Notes: generated by a model from the sequence alone, not told the origin. Shown: positions 8,640 through 18,012, counted from the stretch's first letter. The stretch is DNA of 64,000 bases from an uncultured Collinsella sp. (GCA_900759565.1 CAAEVV010000027.1:9025-73024); one strand, 5' to 3'. Made by a program: numbers and translations.

Positions 8640-8760
8640 GTGGTTGCTTTCTCTCGCGATTGTCCGCCAACTATTATGGCGTAGCGGCGGCGCGGGGTGC
8701 CAGCGCGCGAGAAAATGCAGGAAATGGGCGTTCTGCCCGGCCGTTTGGTGCAGTTGCCAG

Positions 8761-8883
8761 CTAAGTGAGTAGACTTTTTGCAATATCGCGAGCACATGGC
8801 TTTTGCGCAAGAGCTCTACCTGCGGTTTTAGTTTTCGTTATGCGGGTTGTGCTTGGCTATTGCAAAAAAGTCTACTCACTTAG
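8761..8883. repeat. 123-bp element with 25-26-bp terminal inverted repeats
   Basis: Left arm 8761-8785 begins CTAAGTGAGTAGAC; right arm 8858-8883 is its reverse complement with a single extra A in the A-run. An inner AGCACA/TGTGCT pair continues the symmetry. The region has no ORF of note and separates two minus-strand genes. It is too long and too symmetric for an ordinary terminator. It looks like a MITE-like or other dispersed palindromic element, or a structured RNA. This also describes most of the 309 gene-free bases between 8640 and 8948. Confidence 0.75.
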
Positions 8884-8948
8884 GTTTGAGGGTCGTTCGC
8901 TGACGCCTATTTTCACTTGTTTGCCGACGCCGCGACCATCAGAAGCCC

Positions 8949-9788
8949 CTAGGACTCCTGCGGCAGGCGCTTCTTGCCTTTGCGGGCGCGGTTTCTAAAG
9001 TTCTCGACGGCCTCTTCCATGCCCAGAGGTACATAGGTGAGCGCATCGAGGTTTTCGGGCAGGTAGCAGGCAAGGCTTTGCTCCTGCGCGCGGCCCGCCG
9101 CGAGCTGTTCATCGCTGGGCTGCGCTCCAGGTGTGGCGCGAATGCCATAGACGGCGGCACCCATCTCGCGCGTGCGGCGCTCGTACTCGGTCTCGGGATG
9201 CTCGGGATGGTCGCGGCGTACGTCGTCACTTACCCAAAGCGTGTCGTAGCCGGCCGCGGCAAACTGTCCCAGGGCGTAATCGCGCAATGGTTTGCTGTCG
9301 GTGCGCAGCGTGACGGTGGCGTTGGCTGCAAAGAGCGGGCGGTAGAGCATCAAATGGTCGACATGGACGAGTCGTTTTTTGGCGTACTTGGCCTTGGGCT
9401 GCGGCGTGGGAAAGTTGATGGTGATGGCATCGAGCTCGCCTGCGGCAAATAGCTGTGGCAGCGATGCGGCGCCTCGGGGCAGGACGAGTGCGTTGGATAG
9501 CTCCTGCTCGCAGATTTTCTGCGCGGCATAGGCAATGCAGATGGGCTCCTGGTCCATGCCGATAAAGAGGGTGTTTGGCTCGTGGCCCGCGCGCTCTACA
9601 AGGTACGTTCCCTTGCCACAGCCAAGATCCAGGTGAAGGTGCTCGAAGGGCTTGCTGCCTGCGGGCGCACAGGCCTTGCGCCAATCTCCGGCATAAGCCT
9701 CGGGGTTTGTCTCAATCGCATCGGCGTAGCGTTCCAGGCGCTCCTCGAGCACAAAGTTCTTAGGCGTGCGAACGTGGACGGCTCCCAT
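8949..9788 (-). CDS. trmB: tRNA (guanine-N7)-methyltransferase TrmB
   Basis: A 279-residue SAM-dependent enzyme that methylates G46 in the tRNA variable loop. The SAM site is HLDLGCGKGTYL, followed by FIGMDQE. The family signature INFPTPQPK...KKRLV takes the place of the usual NFPDPWPK..H.KRR. ATG follows AAGGAG. It is longer than typical TrmB (about 220): the C-terminus extends past the catalytic domain with a basic tail (RNRARKGKKRLP) that could aid tRNA binding. Confidence 0.88.
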   Translation of the reverse strand: MGAVHVRTPKNFVLEERLERYADAIETNPEAYAGDWRKACAPAGSKPFEHLHLDLGCGKGTYLVERAGHEPNTLFIGMDQEPICIAYAAQKICEQELSNALVLPRGAASLPQLFAAGELDAITINFPTPQPKAKYAKKRLVHVDHLMLYRPLFAANATVTLRTDSKPLRDYALGQFAAAGYDTLWVSDDVRRDHPEHPETEYERRTREMGAAVYGIRATPGAQPSDEQLAAGRAQEQSLACYLPENLDALTYVPLGMEEAVENFRNRARKGKKRLPQES

Positions 9789-9906
9789 GAGGCTCCTTGG
9801 TCATAAGTATGGAACGCATAGCTGCACGTTCCGTCAATGGATTGAAAAAGGGCGGGCATAGTTTGCCCGGAAGATGCGGTGCGGCTCGGCGGCGAGTCGT
9901 CGATGC

Positions 9907-10779
9907 CTACAGGCGCTTGAGAATCACATAGCGGTTGAGCTCGCCGCTACGACCGTCGGCATGGAAGCGCTCAAGCTCACGCACGGGGACCTCGCCGCTC
10001 TTGTAGAACGTACGGACGCCGCGCACCAGGTCGGTGATCTGCTGATCGTCAAAGTGATGGCAATAGCGGTAGGCGTGGCGGTCGTTTTGCCAGCCAATGA
10101 GGTGGTCGCCGGCTTCAAACTGGGCGGAATCGTAACCCTCAAACGGCGGGGTGAGCTCGGCGCGGGCTTCGGCACGAACAGCCTTGCGCGCCATGCGCTC
10201 GTCGTTCATAAACTCCCAAAAGCTGATGGCGATGATGCCGCCCGGGCGCGTCTGGCGCACCAGAGCGTCGAGCACGCGTACACGGTACTCGCACGACGGC
10301 ACATGGTGCATAAAGCCAAAGCAGACCGAGATGTCGGCGAGCGGGGCGTCGAAAAGCACGTCGGGTGTCTCGGCGGGGTTGAGCTTCATGAGGGCGTCGA
10401 GCACATCGAGTTCCTGGAAGTGCAGGTTGGGAATGCGCAGCGCGTGGCCATGTGCATCGATGGCCAGGTCTTGGCACGAGTCGACACCATAGAACTCAAA
10501 CGGGCAGCTGGCATCTGCCGAGGGGTTTGCGCCATCGACGCCCTTGGCGGCAAGTGCGCCGCCGGCGGCAAAGTTCTCGAATCGCATATTGCCACAGGCA
10601 AGATCGAAGACGCGGACGGGATGCTCGATCGTGGCGACGTCGAGCTGTTCGAGCGCGATATCCATGGTGCGTACCCAGCCGGGCCACGGGGCCTGGCGCG
10701 TATCGGAAAAGGAAGCGGAGTGCTCGCGATAGAACGTGTTGTTGAGCTGGATGAGCGATGAGGCGAAATCGCGGTTCAC
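9907..10779 (-). CDS. Class I SAM-dependent methyltransferase
   Basis: About 290 residues with a Rossmann-type SAM site (RVFDLACGNMRFENF) and an acidic loop (EFYGVDSC). A post-I motif region follows (ISVCFGFMHHVPS), then TRPGGIIAISFWEF. The start is set at GTG 10779 because GGAGGG lies 10 bases upstream on the minus strand; an ATG-initiated extension to 10914 is possible but has no site. The substrate is unknown; the fold is that of small-molecule methyltransferases. It lies upstream of trmB on the same strand, 118 bases away. Confidence 0.8.
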   Translation of the reverse strand: MNRDFASSLIQLNNTFYREHSASFSDTRQAPWPGWVRTMDIALEQLDVATIEHPVRVFDLACGNMRFENFAAGGALAAKGVDGANPSADASCPFEFYGVDSCQDLAIDAHGHALRIPNLHFQELDVLDALMKLNPAETPDVLFDAPLADISVCFGFMHHVPSCEYRVRVLDALVRQTRPGGIIAISFWEFMNDERMARKAVRAEARAELTPPFEGYDSAQFEAGDHLIGWQNDRHAYRYCHHFDDQQITDLVRGVRTFYKSGEVPVRELERFHADGRSGELNRYVILKRL

Positions 10780-11046
10780 GGCGCGGAACTCCCTCCGTTG
10801 GCGGTGCGAAATAAACAGTACGACCATACTACCGTTAACGCCGCAACGGGGACAACCGAGCTGCGGGTCATTGCTTTGTTTGGACACATTTCCGCAGCTC
10901 ATATGTGCCCGCAACCGCCGGTTGTCAAAAATCTCACTAAAATAGGTGGCATGTTTTTGGCGGTGGCGGATACATTTTTAACTGTGCAAGGCGCCTTAAG
11001 AACAAAAACGGTCCGGCGGCACGGCTGGCATCACATAGGAGGAACC

Positions 11047-11763
11047 ATGAATGTAGAAACTGCGCAGCGGCTCGCCGACCTTCGCCGCAGCAAGGGCTTT
11101 AGCCAAGAAGGGCTGGCACGAAAGCTGGGGCTGTCGCGCCAGGCGGTCAGTAAATGGGAGCGCGCGGAGAGCTCGCCCGATACCGAGAACCTGATCTCGC
11201 TCGCCAAGCTCTATGGCGTGAGCCTGGACGAGCTGCTCAATCCGAGCGATGAGATCGAGGACGATATCGAGTTTGAGAACGAGGACCGCGCCCGTCAGCG
11301 CGAGGCCGAGGCAGCAGAGCGCGCTCGCACCCATGAGGCGGCGGCGCGCGCTACCGAGGCGGCAACGCAGGCGAGTGATGCCGCCGCCAAGGCGGCGCAA
11401 GCGGCAAGCTGGAGTGCGCAGGCCGCCAATGCCGCTACGGCGCAGGCGACGAGTGGCGGCGCAGTTGGCTCGACTCCGGTGAAGGGCCCGTTCCAGTCGT
11501 TCCCGTATTGGGCCGTGTGCTGGCTGCTGTTCTTTTTGCTGATGTTCCTGTTTGGTGCCGGCCCCTTTGCCGCGCTGATCTTCTTCACGATTCCCATCTA
11601 TCACTGGGTGGCGCGTGCGCTCGATGGTGATTGGGCGCGTGGAGATATTCAGGTTGGTCCGGCGCCGGCGGCGGCTAGGGCTCAGAATACTTCCGCTTCA
11701 GTTGATACTGACGTGGCTACCGCGACCACCGCTGAGCCGATCGCCAAAGAGGGTGATGAATGA
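11047..11763 (+). CDS. XRE-family regulator with C-terminal membrane segment
   Basis: A 238-residue protein. Residues 5-60 form a Cro/CI helix-turn-helix (LADLRRSKGFSQEGLARKLGLSRQAVSKWE). An acidic stretch and an Ala/Glu-rich probable helix come next, then one or two hydrophobic spans near residues 155-185 (CWLLFFLLMFLFGAG). It is thus a membrane-tethered or membrane-sensing DNA-binding protein. TAGGAGG precedes the ATG; an upstream in-frame extension lacks a site. The stop overlaps the next start (ATGA), so it is translationally coupled to the DUF4097 protein, which suggests a one-component sensor and exported partner pair. Confidence 0.87.
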   Translation: MNVETAQRLADLRRSKGFSQEGLARKLGLSRQAVSKWERAESSPDTENLISLAKLYGVSLDELLNPSDEIEDDIEFENEDRARQREAEAAERARTHEAAARATEAATQASDAAAKAAQAASWSAQAANAATAQATSGGAVGSTPVKGPFQSFPYWAVCWLLFFLLMFLFGAGPFAALIFFTIPIYHWVARALDGDWARGDIQVGPAPAAARAQNTSASVDTDVATATTAEPIAKEGDE

Positions 11764-12659
11764 TGAAGCTTTCGCATGAATCCAAGGTACGCTTGGGCGT
11801 TGGCATCGGAGCGTTTGTGCTCATCATCGGGCTTGTATTTGGTGCCTCGCGGCTATTGGCTCATTCCAATATGGTGCGAACGACCGCTATTCTATCCGGC
11901 GATTTGTCTGATTTTGACGATATGTTTGACGACGATGATCTCTTGGATAGCGGTAACTATTCCGCTCGGCCTCAGCAGCTTTCGTGTACGACCTTTGATG
12001 CTGATGAGTTTCGCTACCTCGATTTCGATATCGATGCGGCTACGGTGGACGTCAAGGTTGTTGATGGCAACAAGGCTCGCGTTATCGAGCGGGGGCGCAT
12101 TGCCAATGGTATGGATGCCTCCAAGGCCGCGACGCAGAACATCGCATCCGTCGAGGACTCGACGCTCAAGGTTTCTCAGTTTGGAAGTGATGACGGTAAG
12201 GCAATTGACCGCTCGGTTACGGTTGAGCTGCCGCGCCGTGTTGCCGAGCATCTGAAGGGAATCAACGCGCACGTGGGCTCGGGTGATCTGCAGATTGCCG
12301 GTGTCACCTGTGATGGTTTCGACCTTTTCCTGGGTGCGGGAGATGTAGGGTTTGCGGGCAGCGTGACTGATGCGCTTAGTGCAGAGGTCGGGTCGGGCGA
12401 TGTAACGTTCGAGCTCTACCAGGCCCCCGCGAAGTCGATGGACGTGAGTGTGGGCTCGGGCGATGTGGAGATGACGGTTCCGAACTCGACGGGCTTTAAG
12501 GCGAGCCTCACCTTGGGCAGCGGCGACTTCGAGAGCGATTTCCTTCCGCTTGGCTACGACGGCGAGACCATTTTGAATCTTGAATTCGATAACGGTGACA
12601 AGTCTGCCACGTATCGTTTTGAGGTCGGTTCGGGCGACATGTCGTTTGATTCGGAGTGA
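11760..12659 (+). CDS. Membrane-anchored DUF4097-type beta-repeat protein
   Basis: A 299-residue protein with one N-terminal membrane segment (VGIGAFVLIIGLVFG) and an external part made of short beta repeats marked by GSGD. GSGD appears at least five times between residues about 175 and 297 (GSGDLQIAG, GSGDVTFEL, GSGDVEMTV, GSGDFESDF, GSGDMSFDS). This is the pattern of the DUF4097/DUF4098 adhesin-like fold. The start overlaps the stop of the XRE regulator by 4 bases, so the pair is an operon. It may be a cell-surface sensor or envelope-stress component. Function unproven. Confidence 0.82.
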   Translation: MMKLSHESKVRLGVGIGAFVLIIGLVFGASRLLAHSNMVRTTAILSGDLSDFDDMFDDDDLLDSGNYSARPQQLSCTTFDADEFRYLDFDIDAATVDVKVVDGNKARVIERGRIANGMDASKAATQNIASVEDSTLKVSQFGSDDGKAIDRSVTVELPRRVAEHLKGINAHVGSGDLQIAGVTCDGFDLFLGAGDVGFAGSVTDALSAEVGSGDVTFELYQAPAKSMDVSVGSGDVEMTVPNSTGFKASLTLGSGDFESDFLPLGYDGETILNLEFDNGDKSATYRFEVGSGDMSFDSE

Positions 12660-12707
12660 CGGGCGGTTATCGAAGACTTATACACCATAGCTGCGCTGTT
12701 TGATGGA

Positions 12708-12740
12708 GGCGCCGGAGCCGTGACGGGCTCCGGCGCCTTT
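12708..12740 (+). terminator. Intrinsic terminator after the XRE/DUF4097 operon
   Basis: Twelve-base GC-rich stem (12708-12719 with 12726-12737) followed by TTTGCCTTT. It ends the regulator/membrane-protein operon before elp3. Confidence 0.8.
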
Positions 12741-12757
12741 GCCTTTACAATGGGGTC

Positions 12758-14662
12758 ATGGAACAGATTATCTTGAACATACTCGAGGCTCTGCGTCGCG
12801 GCGAGACCGTGGACGACAAAGCGCTCGTCAAACTGATACATGCCGAGGCGCGCCGTGAGGGTGCCGACAAACGCGATTTGGCCAAGCGCCGCCTGCTGCC
12901 GTTTTACCAGCGGGTGAAGCGCGAGGAGCCGGCGCGTTGGGTTGGGTGGAATGTCGATTCCGATCTGGAGCGTCAACTGCTGCAGGTGTTGCGCATGAAG
13001 CCGCGCCGCACGGCTTCGGGCGTGGCGACCATTACCGTCATCACCAAGCCGTGGCCGTGCTCGGGCGATTGCCTGTTTTGCCCCAACGACCTGCGCATGC
13101 CCAAGAGCTATCTGCACGCTGAGCCGGCGTGTGCCCGTGCGGAGCAAAATTGCTTTGACCCGTATCTGCAGGTGAGCGCTCGTCTGACCGCGCTTTCGCA
13201 GATGGGGCATGCGACCGACAAGATAGAGCTCATCGTGCTCGGTGGCACCTGGAGCGACTATCCGCAAGGGTACCAGACATGGTTTATGTCGGAACTTTTC
13301 CGTGCGCTCAATGACGATGCCGTCGCCGGCGTGGCGGCAAACCCCATGTTGGCGCGTCCGGGCATCAGTCGTGCCGAGGCGGGGCGCCTGCTCGATGACG
13401 CTCCCGCCGATGCCCTGCCGCCGGTGGTAACAGAGCGCCGCGAGCGCTATCGGGCTGCCGGCATTGCGACAGACGAGGCTGAGCTTGCTGCCGGCGTTGC
13501 CGATGAGCAGGGGCGTGTGGATGCTGTCGTTGGTGGCTATAACCGCGCGGTGCGTCGTCTGTACGGCCCTGGTACGCCATGGGGCGAGGCTGCCGAGTGG
13601 CAGACGGCAACGATGGAGGAGCTTGAGCGTCAGCAGCGCATCAACGAGACGGCGAAGCATCGCGTGGTGGGGCTCGTTATCGAGACGCGCCCCGATGCCG
13701 TAACGCCGCAGGCCCTCACGCTCATCCGCCGCCTGGGTTGCACCAAGATTCAGATGGGTATTCAGAGTCTCGACCAACATTTGCTCGATATCAACGAGCG
13801 TCGCATTTCGGTGGCGCAGATCGAGCGGGCGTTTTCGCTTGCGCGCTTGTTTGGCTTTAAGATCCACGCGCACTTTATGCTCAACTTGTTGGGCGCTACG
13901 CCCGAGGGGGACAAGCGCGACTACGAGCGCTTTATGACCGAGGGCGCTTTTATGCCCGACGAGGTCAAGGTCTACCCGTGCGCGCTCATCGAGGGCTCGC
14001 GTTTGGTGGGCTGCTACGAGCGCGGCGAGTGGCGCCCCTATACCGAGGAAGAGCTGCTCGATGTGCTGGCCGACGACATCGTGGTGACGCCGGCGTTCTG
14101 CCGCATTAGTCGCATGATCCGCGACTTTAGTTCCGACGACATTATGGTGGGCAACAAGAAGCCCAACCTGCGCCAGCTCGTTGAGAATCGCCTGGCTGCT
14201 CGGGGTGATGGTGCGACGGTGCGTGAGATTCGCTATCGCGAGATCAGCACGGCGGGTGCCGACTTGGATGAGCTATCTCTTGATGAGGTCGCATACGAGA
14301 CACCGGTGACGAGCGAACGCTTTTTGCAGTGGGTGACACCGCGGGGCAAGATCGCGGGCTTTTTGCGGTTGTCGCTGCCCGACCATTCGTTTGTTGCCAC
14401 GCATGCGGACGAGTTGCCGACGACGCCGGACGAGGCAATGATTCGCGAGGTGCACGTGTATGGCATGGCGGCACGTGTGGGCGATCAGGGCCAGGCGGCT
14501 CAGCATCATGGGCTGGGGCGTTTGCTCGTAGAGCGTGCGTGCGAGATCGCCCGGGATGCCGGCTATGCGCGCGTCAACGTGATCAGCGCGATCGGTACGC
14601 GCGAGTACTATCGCCATTTGGGTTTTTATGACCACGGACTCTATCTGCAAAAGGAGCTCTAG
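12758..14662 (+). CDS. Elp3-like radical SAM/GNAT tRNA U34 modification enzyme
   Basis: A 634-residue protein joining a radical SAM domain to a C-terminal GNAT acetyltransferase, the architecture of Elp3, which makes the carboxymethyl group on wobble uridine 34 of tRNA. The iron-sulfur Cys are in CSGDCLFC (C101, C105, C108). Later family segments are IELIVLGGTWSDYP, HRVVGLVIETRPD and GIQSLDQ. The acetyl-CoA region is near the end (GLGRLLVERACEIA, then GTREYYRHLGF). About 90-100 residues rich in Ala/Arg/Glu (around residues 190-290) are inserted between the early and middle radical SAM segments compared with compact Elp3 proteins. A spermidine-synthase-like gene starts directly after the stop. 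Confidence 0.88.
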   Translation: MEQIILNILEALRRGETVDDKALVKLIHAEARREGADKRDLAKRRLLPFYQRVKREEPARWVGWNVDSDLERQLLQVLRMKPRRTASGVATITVITKPWPCSGDCLFCPNDLRMPKSYLHAEPACARAEQNCFDPYLQVSARLTALSQMGHATDKIELIVLGGTWSDYPQGYQTWFMSELFRALNDDAVAGVAANPMLARPGISRAEAGRLLDDAPADALPPVVTERRERYRAAGIATDEAELAAGVADEQGRVDAVVGGYNRAVRRLYGPGTPWGEAAEWQTATMEELERQQRINETAKHRVVGLVIETRPDAVTPQALTLIRRLGCTKIQMGIQSLDQHLLDINERRISVAQIERAFSLARLFGFKIHAHFMLNLLGATPEGDKRDYERFMTEGAFMPDEVKVYPCALIEGSRLVGCYERGEWRPYTEEELLDVLADDIVVTPAFCRISRMIRDFSSDDIMVGNKKPNLRQLVENRLAARGDGATVREIRYREISTAGADLDELSLDEVAYETPVTSERFLQWVTPRGKIAGFLRLSLPDHSFVATHADELPTTPDEAMIREVHVYGMAARVGDQGQAAQHHGLGRLLVERACEIARDAGYARVNVISAIGTREYYRHLGFYDHGLYLQKEL

Positions 14663-15538
14663 ATGAACAAGCCAAGTGTTTCTGCTGGCGTCATTGCCGG
14701 CGTTGCTCTGGGAGCTGCGGCGCTTGGTGCAGCCGCCGTCGCTGTTCGTGCTGCCTGTCTGCAGGTTGCGCGAACCCGCAACGGGTTGGCGCGCGTAAAG
14801 CGCATGCGCGACGAGGGCGGTGACGAGGTCCGTGTGCTCGTGCAGGGCGGTGTCTACCAAAGCGCGAGCTATGTAGGCGAGCGTTGGGCGGAGCCCGTCT
14901 TTGCGTACTATCGTGCATTTGACGATGTGTTTGAGGCCGAGGACGCAATGCGTGATGCTTACGGGCATGGTATCGACCGTATGCTCATGTTGGGCGGCGG
15001 CGGGTTTGCCTATCCCAAGTTTGCACTGTTGTTGCATGAGGGCTTGCGTATGGACGTCATTGAATATGATGCCGAGATTACGCGTCTGGCGCGCCGCTGG
15101 TTCTATTTGGAGGAGTTGGAGCGTACGGTTGGCGATCGCCTGAGGGTGATTACCGCCGAGGCGCGTTCGTACCTGGGCGTGACGAGCGTGGGACATCGTC
15201 GCTACGACGTTATCGTGAGCGATTGCTTTGGCGGTGCCGAGCCCGTACGCGAGCTGGCGACGGTTGAGGCGTTGCGTTTGGTGCGAGGCAGCCTGAACCA
15301 CGGGGGTATCTACGTTGCCAATATCGTGAGCGCAAACGAGGGGAGCGATGTGACGTTCCTGCGCGATTGCGCTGCCACGGCACTCGAGGTATTCGTCCAC
15401 GCCTGGGTGGTCCCATGCGGCGATACAGAGTTCGGCGGCGAGGAAAACTACCTGCTCATCGCCAGTGACGGCGACTATGCCTTTGCCGAAGTCGTGCCCT
15501 TCGACGCTGACTTCCTCGGCACCGTTCTTCACGACTAG
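14663..15538 (+). CDS. Spermidine-synthase-like methyltransferase-fold protein, N-terminal membrane segment
   Basis: A 291-residue protein. Residues 7-32 are hydrophobic and Ala-rich (GVIAGVALGAAALGAAAVAV), probably a membrane anchor. The remainder is the Rossmann fold of the spermidine synthase superfamily: MLMLGGGGFAYPK as the cofactor glycine loop, DVIEYDAEITRLAR as the acidic loop and DVIVSDCFGGAEP as the active-site strand. Anchored versions of unknown function are widespread, so true polyamine synthesis is doubtful. ATG lies directly after the elp3 stop and the upstream GGAGCT can serve as ribosome site. Confidence 0.78.
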   Translation: MNKPSVSAGVIAGVALGAAALGAAAVAVRAACLQVARTRNGLARVKRMRDEGGDEVRVLVQGGVYQSASYVGERWAEPVFAYYRAFDDVFEAEDAMRDAYGHGIDRMLMLGGGGFAYPKFALLLHEGLRMDVIEYDAEITRLARRWFYLEELERTVGDRLRVITAEARSYLGVTSVGHRRYDVIVSDCFGGAEPVRELATVEALRLVRGSLNHGGIYVANIVSANEGSDVTFLRDCAATALEVFVHAWVVPCGDTEFGGEENYLLIASDGDYAFAEVVPFDADFLGTVLHD

Positions 15539-15567
15539 TAAGTCTCCCCGTCCCTAAAAGACTGGTT

Positions 15568-18012
15568 TTAGACGTGGTCGCGCCAGCTGAGGACGCGCTG
15601 CTTCATACCCTCGATGTCGAGCACGCCTTCGGCAAAGCCCTTGCGCACGAGCTCTTCGGGAACGAACTCATCGTAACGATCAAAGTAAGGCACCTCGCCG
15701 GGATAGACGAGCTCGATGGGATCGAAGCCCTTCTCGGCCTCGGCGGCGAGCACCTCAAAGAACGTCTCCTCGTCGGCCTTCATCTTAAACTGCATAAAGT
15801 ACGGGCGTGATGGGTCGAGTCCGCGAAGGCCAAGCTCCGCGGCACATTTAATCTTGAGCATACGTTCGAGCGCCAGAAAGGCGTAGCTGCCCAACCAGGG
15901 GAAGAGCACCCAGGTGTCGCCGCCCAGGTTGATGAGCGGCTTGGTTCCCGCGCCCGAAATCTCGGCCGTATGACGAGCCTGCGCCAAGCGGGCCCGTGCG
16001 TTACCCATAAGGTACGGATATGCTGTGTGCTCGTTGAGCGCCTTGCGCATACGCTCGAGTACGTGTGTATTGATGTCACCGGGGCAGTCGCCAAAGTAGG
16101 CCGGCACACGGCCTTTGACCTGCGTTGCAAAGACGGTATGACGCTTCCAGTCCACTTCTTCGACAACCCAGCAGTGTCCGGCGATGGCGATGCGCTCGCC
16201 GGGCGGTGGGGGATTGACGATCGTGCCCAACTCGGCCGACTCGCTGCGAACGGTAAACTCCTCGTTCTCCTGGAACACGGCGTAGAACTTAAAGTTGTTA
16301 ATGATGCGCTCGCCCGCGAGGCCCACGATGAGCCCACCGCCTTCGGTGACCTGGATATGGTCGATCTTAATGAGGTGACGTAGCAGCACACGGTAATCGT
16401 CTGCCGAGACACGGTGGAAATAGCTGAGCGTGAGCACGCGCTGGGCAAGTTCGGCCGGCGTGAGCTCACCGGTGCTGGCAAGCGTCGACATGGTCTGGTG
16501 GTAGAGCAGGCTGTAGGGGAGCCGATCGAGCTCGGGCGGCTCAACCCATTTTTCCTCGAGATAGAGTTGTACAAGCGCGATGCCCTGCAGGAGCTTCCAT
16601 GGAATGGTCTCGGGCATCATCGTGCGCGGCTCGGGTTCCTCCTCGCGCATGACAAACCACATCTCGGGCGGAAGGTCGCGACGGCCTGTGCGCCCCATGC
16701 GCTGCAAAAAGGAGCTGACGGTAAACGGCGCGTCAATCTGGAACGCGCGCTCCAGGCGACCGATATCAATGCCGAGCTCCAGCGTAGAGGTGGTGACGGT
16801 TGTCTGCGCCTGTTCCTCGTCGCGCATGAGCTCTTCTGCCGTCTCGCGCAGCGATGCCGATAGATTGCCGTGGTGGATGAGAAAGCGGTCGGGCTCGTGC
16901 CGGCTCTCGCAGTAGCTACGCAGCATGGAGCATACGGCCTCTGCCTCCTCGCGCGAGTTGGCAAAGACCAGGCACTTGCGGCCGCGGGTATGTTCAAAGA
17001 TGTAGCCCATACCGGGGTCGGCGTTGTCGGGCGCCGTGTCGGTGGGGTTGAGAAGCGCTTGCTCGGTCGCTCGTGGGATGTCGACTTCACCCTCGGGGGC
17101 TGAGGATGTGCGACGGTCTTTGGAAGCGGCCTTGCCCCGTGCCTGCTCGCGACGTTGGCGGCGTTCCTCCTGTGTGAGTTGTCCACTGTGGCGCACGTCT
17201 TGGACACCGGACGGCAGTGCCGCGGGTGGTGTCGCCTCAATGCGCTCGCACGCGAGCACTTCGGCCTCTTGAGGACCCGCACTCTCGAATCCCCGCTGCT
17301 GCGCCTGGGGACCCGAGTTGTAGAAGTGCTCCATGGAGATACGCCACACGCGGCGCGGCTCCTCAAAGCGGGGGATGACGCAGTCGCGTCCTGTCCCCTG
17401 CGACAAGAAGGCGCCCGTGCGTTCCGGGTCCCCGATGGTGGCCGAAAGGCCAATGCGGCGAGGTTGTACGCCGGCCATGCGCGAAAGACGCTCGATAAGG
17501 CAGAGCGTCTGCCCGCCGCGGTCACCGCGCATGAGCGAGTGGACCTCGTCGATGACCACATAGCGCAGGTCGCAGAACATACGCGGAATTGCCATGTGCT
17601 TGTGGATCAGGAGCGCCTCGAGTGATTCGGGCGTAATCTGTAGGATGCCGCTCGGCTTTTTGATGAGCTTTGCCTTGTGCGATTGCGAGACATCGCCGTG
17701 CCAGTGCCAGACGGGGATGTCGGCCTCTTCGCACAGATCGTTGAGGCGAACGAACTGGTCGTTGATGAGCGCCTTGAGGGGGCCAATGTAAAGGGCGCCC
17801 ACGCTCGCGGGCGGGTTCTCCCAAAACTCGGTCAGGATGGGAAAGAAGGCTGCCTCGGTTTTGCCAGATGCCGTGGATGCCGTCAGGAGCACATTGTCTT
17901 GTGTGTTAAAGATGGCATCTGCCGCCGCAACCTGGATGGAGCGCAGGCTCTCCCAATCGTGGGAGTAAATGAAATCCTGGATAAACGGGGCATATCGGTC
18001 AAAAGCGTTCAT
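15568..18012 (-). CDS. Lhr-like DEAD/DEAH-box helicase of the TerB-N/ATPase module
   Basis: An 814-residue superfamily 2 helicase. Motif I is TASTASGKTEAAF, motif II IDEVHSLMRGDRGGQ (DEVH), motif III GLSATIGDPER, motif IV VFANSREEAE, then HHGNLSASLRE, TSTLELGIDIG and QRMGRTGRRD. This is the Lhr-type arrangement, as in the BREX-associated BrxHI family. The C-terminal 350 residues form a further domain typical of Lhr relatives. Start 18012 is chosen because an excellent AGGAGGT lies 5-11 bases upstream; the longer frame to 18075 has none. It follows the BrxD-like ATPase gene by 116 bases, with a hairpin between, and belongs to the same minus-strand module. Confidence 0.88.
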   Translation of the reverse strand: MNAFDRYAPFIQDFIYSHDWESLRSIQVAAADAIFNTQDNVLLTASTASGKTEAAFFPILTEFWENPPASVGALYIGPLKALINDQFVRLNDLCEEADIPVWHWHGDVSQSHKAKLIKKPSGILQITPESLEALLIHKHMAIPRMFCDLRYVVIDEVHSLMRGDRGGQTLCLIERLSRMAGVQPRRIGLSATIGDPERTGAFLSQGTGRDCVIPRFEEPRRVWRISMEHFYNSGPQAQQRGFESAGPQEAEVLACERIEATPPAALPSGVQDVRHSGQLTQEERRQRREQARGKAASKDRRTSSAPEGEVDIPRATEQALLNPTDTAPDNADPGMGYIFEHTRGRKCLVFANSREEAEAVCSMLRSYCESRHEPDRFLIHHGNLSASLRETAEELMRDEEQAQTTVTTSTLELGIDIGRLERAFQIDAPFTVSSFLQRMGRTGRRDLPPEMWFVMREEEPEPRTMMPETIPWKLLQGIALVQLYLEEKWVEPPELDRLPYSLLYHQTMSTLASTGELTPAELAQRVLTLSYFHRVSADDYRVLLRHLIKIDHIQVTEGGGLIVGLAGERIINNFKFYAVFQENEEFTVRSESAELGTIVNPPPPGERIAIAGHCWVVEEVDWKRHTVFATQVKGRVPAYFGDCPGDINTHVLERMRKALNEHTAYPYLMGNARARLAQARHTAEISGAGTKPLINLGGDTWVLFPWLGSYAFLALERMLKIKCAAELGLRGLDPSRPYFMQFKMKADEETFFEVLAAEAEKGFDPIELVYPGEVPYFDRYDEFVPEELVRKGFAEGVLDIEGMKQRVLSWRDHV

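Noticed and set aside
8761..8883. Ordinary Rho-independent terminator for trmB
   Set aside because: The element lies upstream of trmB (beyond its 3' end on the minus strand by 66 bases), its arms are 72 bases apart and no T tract follows the base of the stem.
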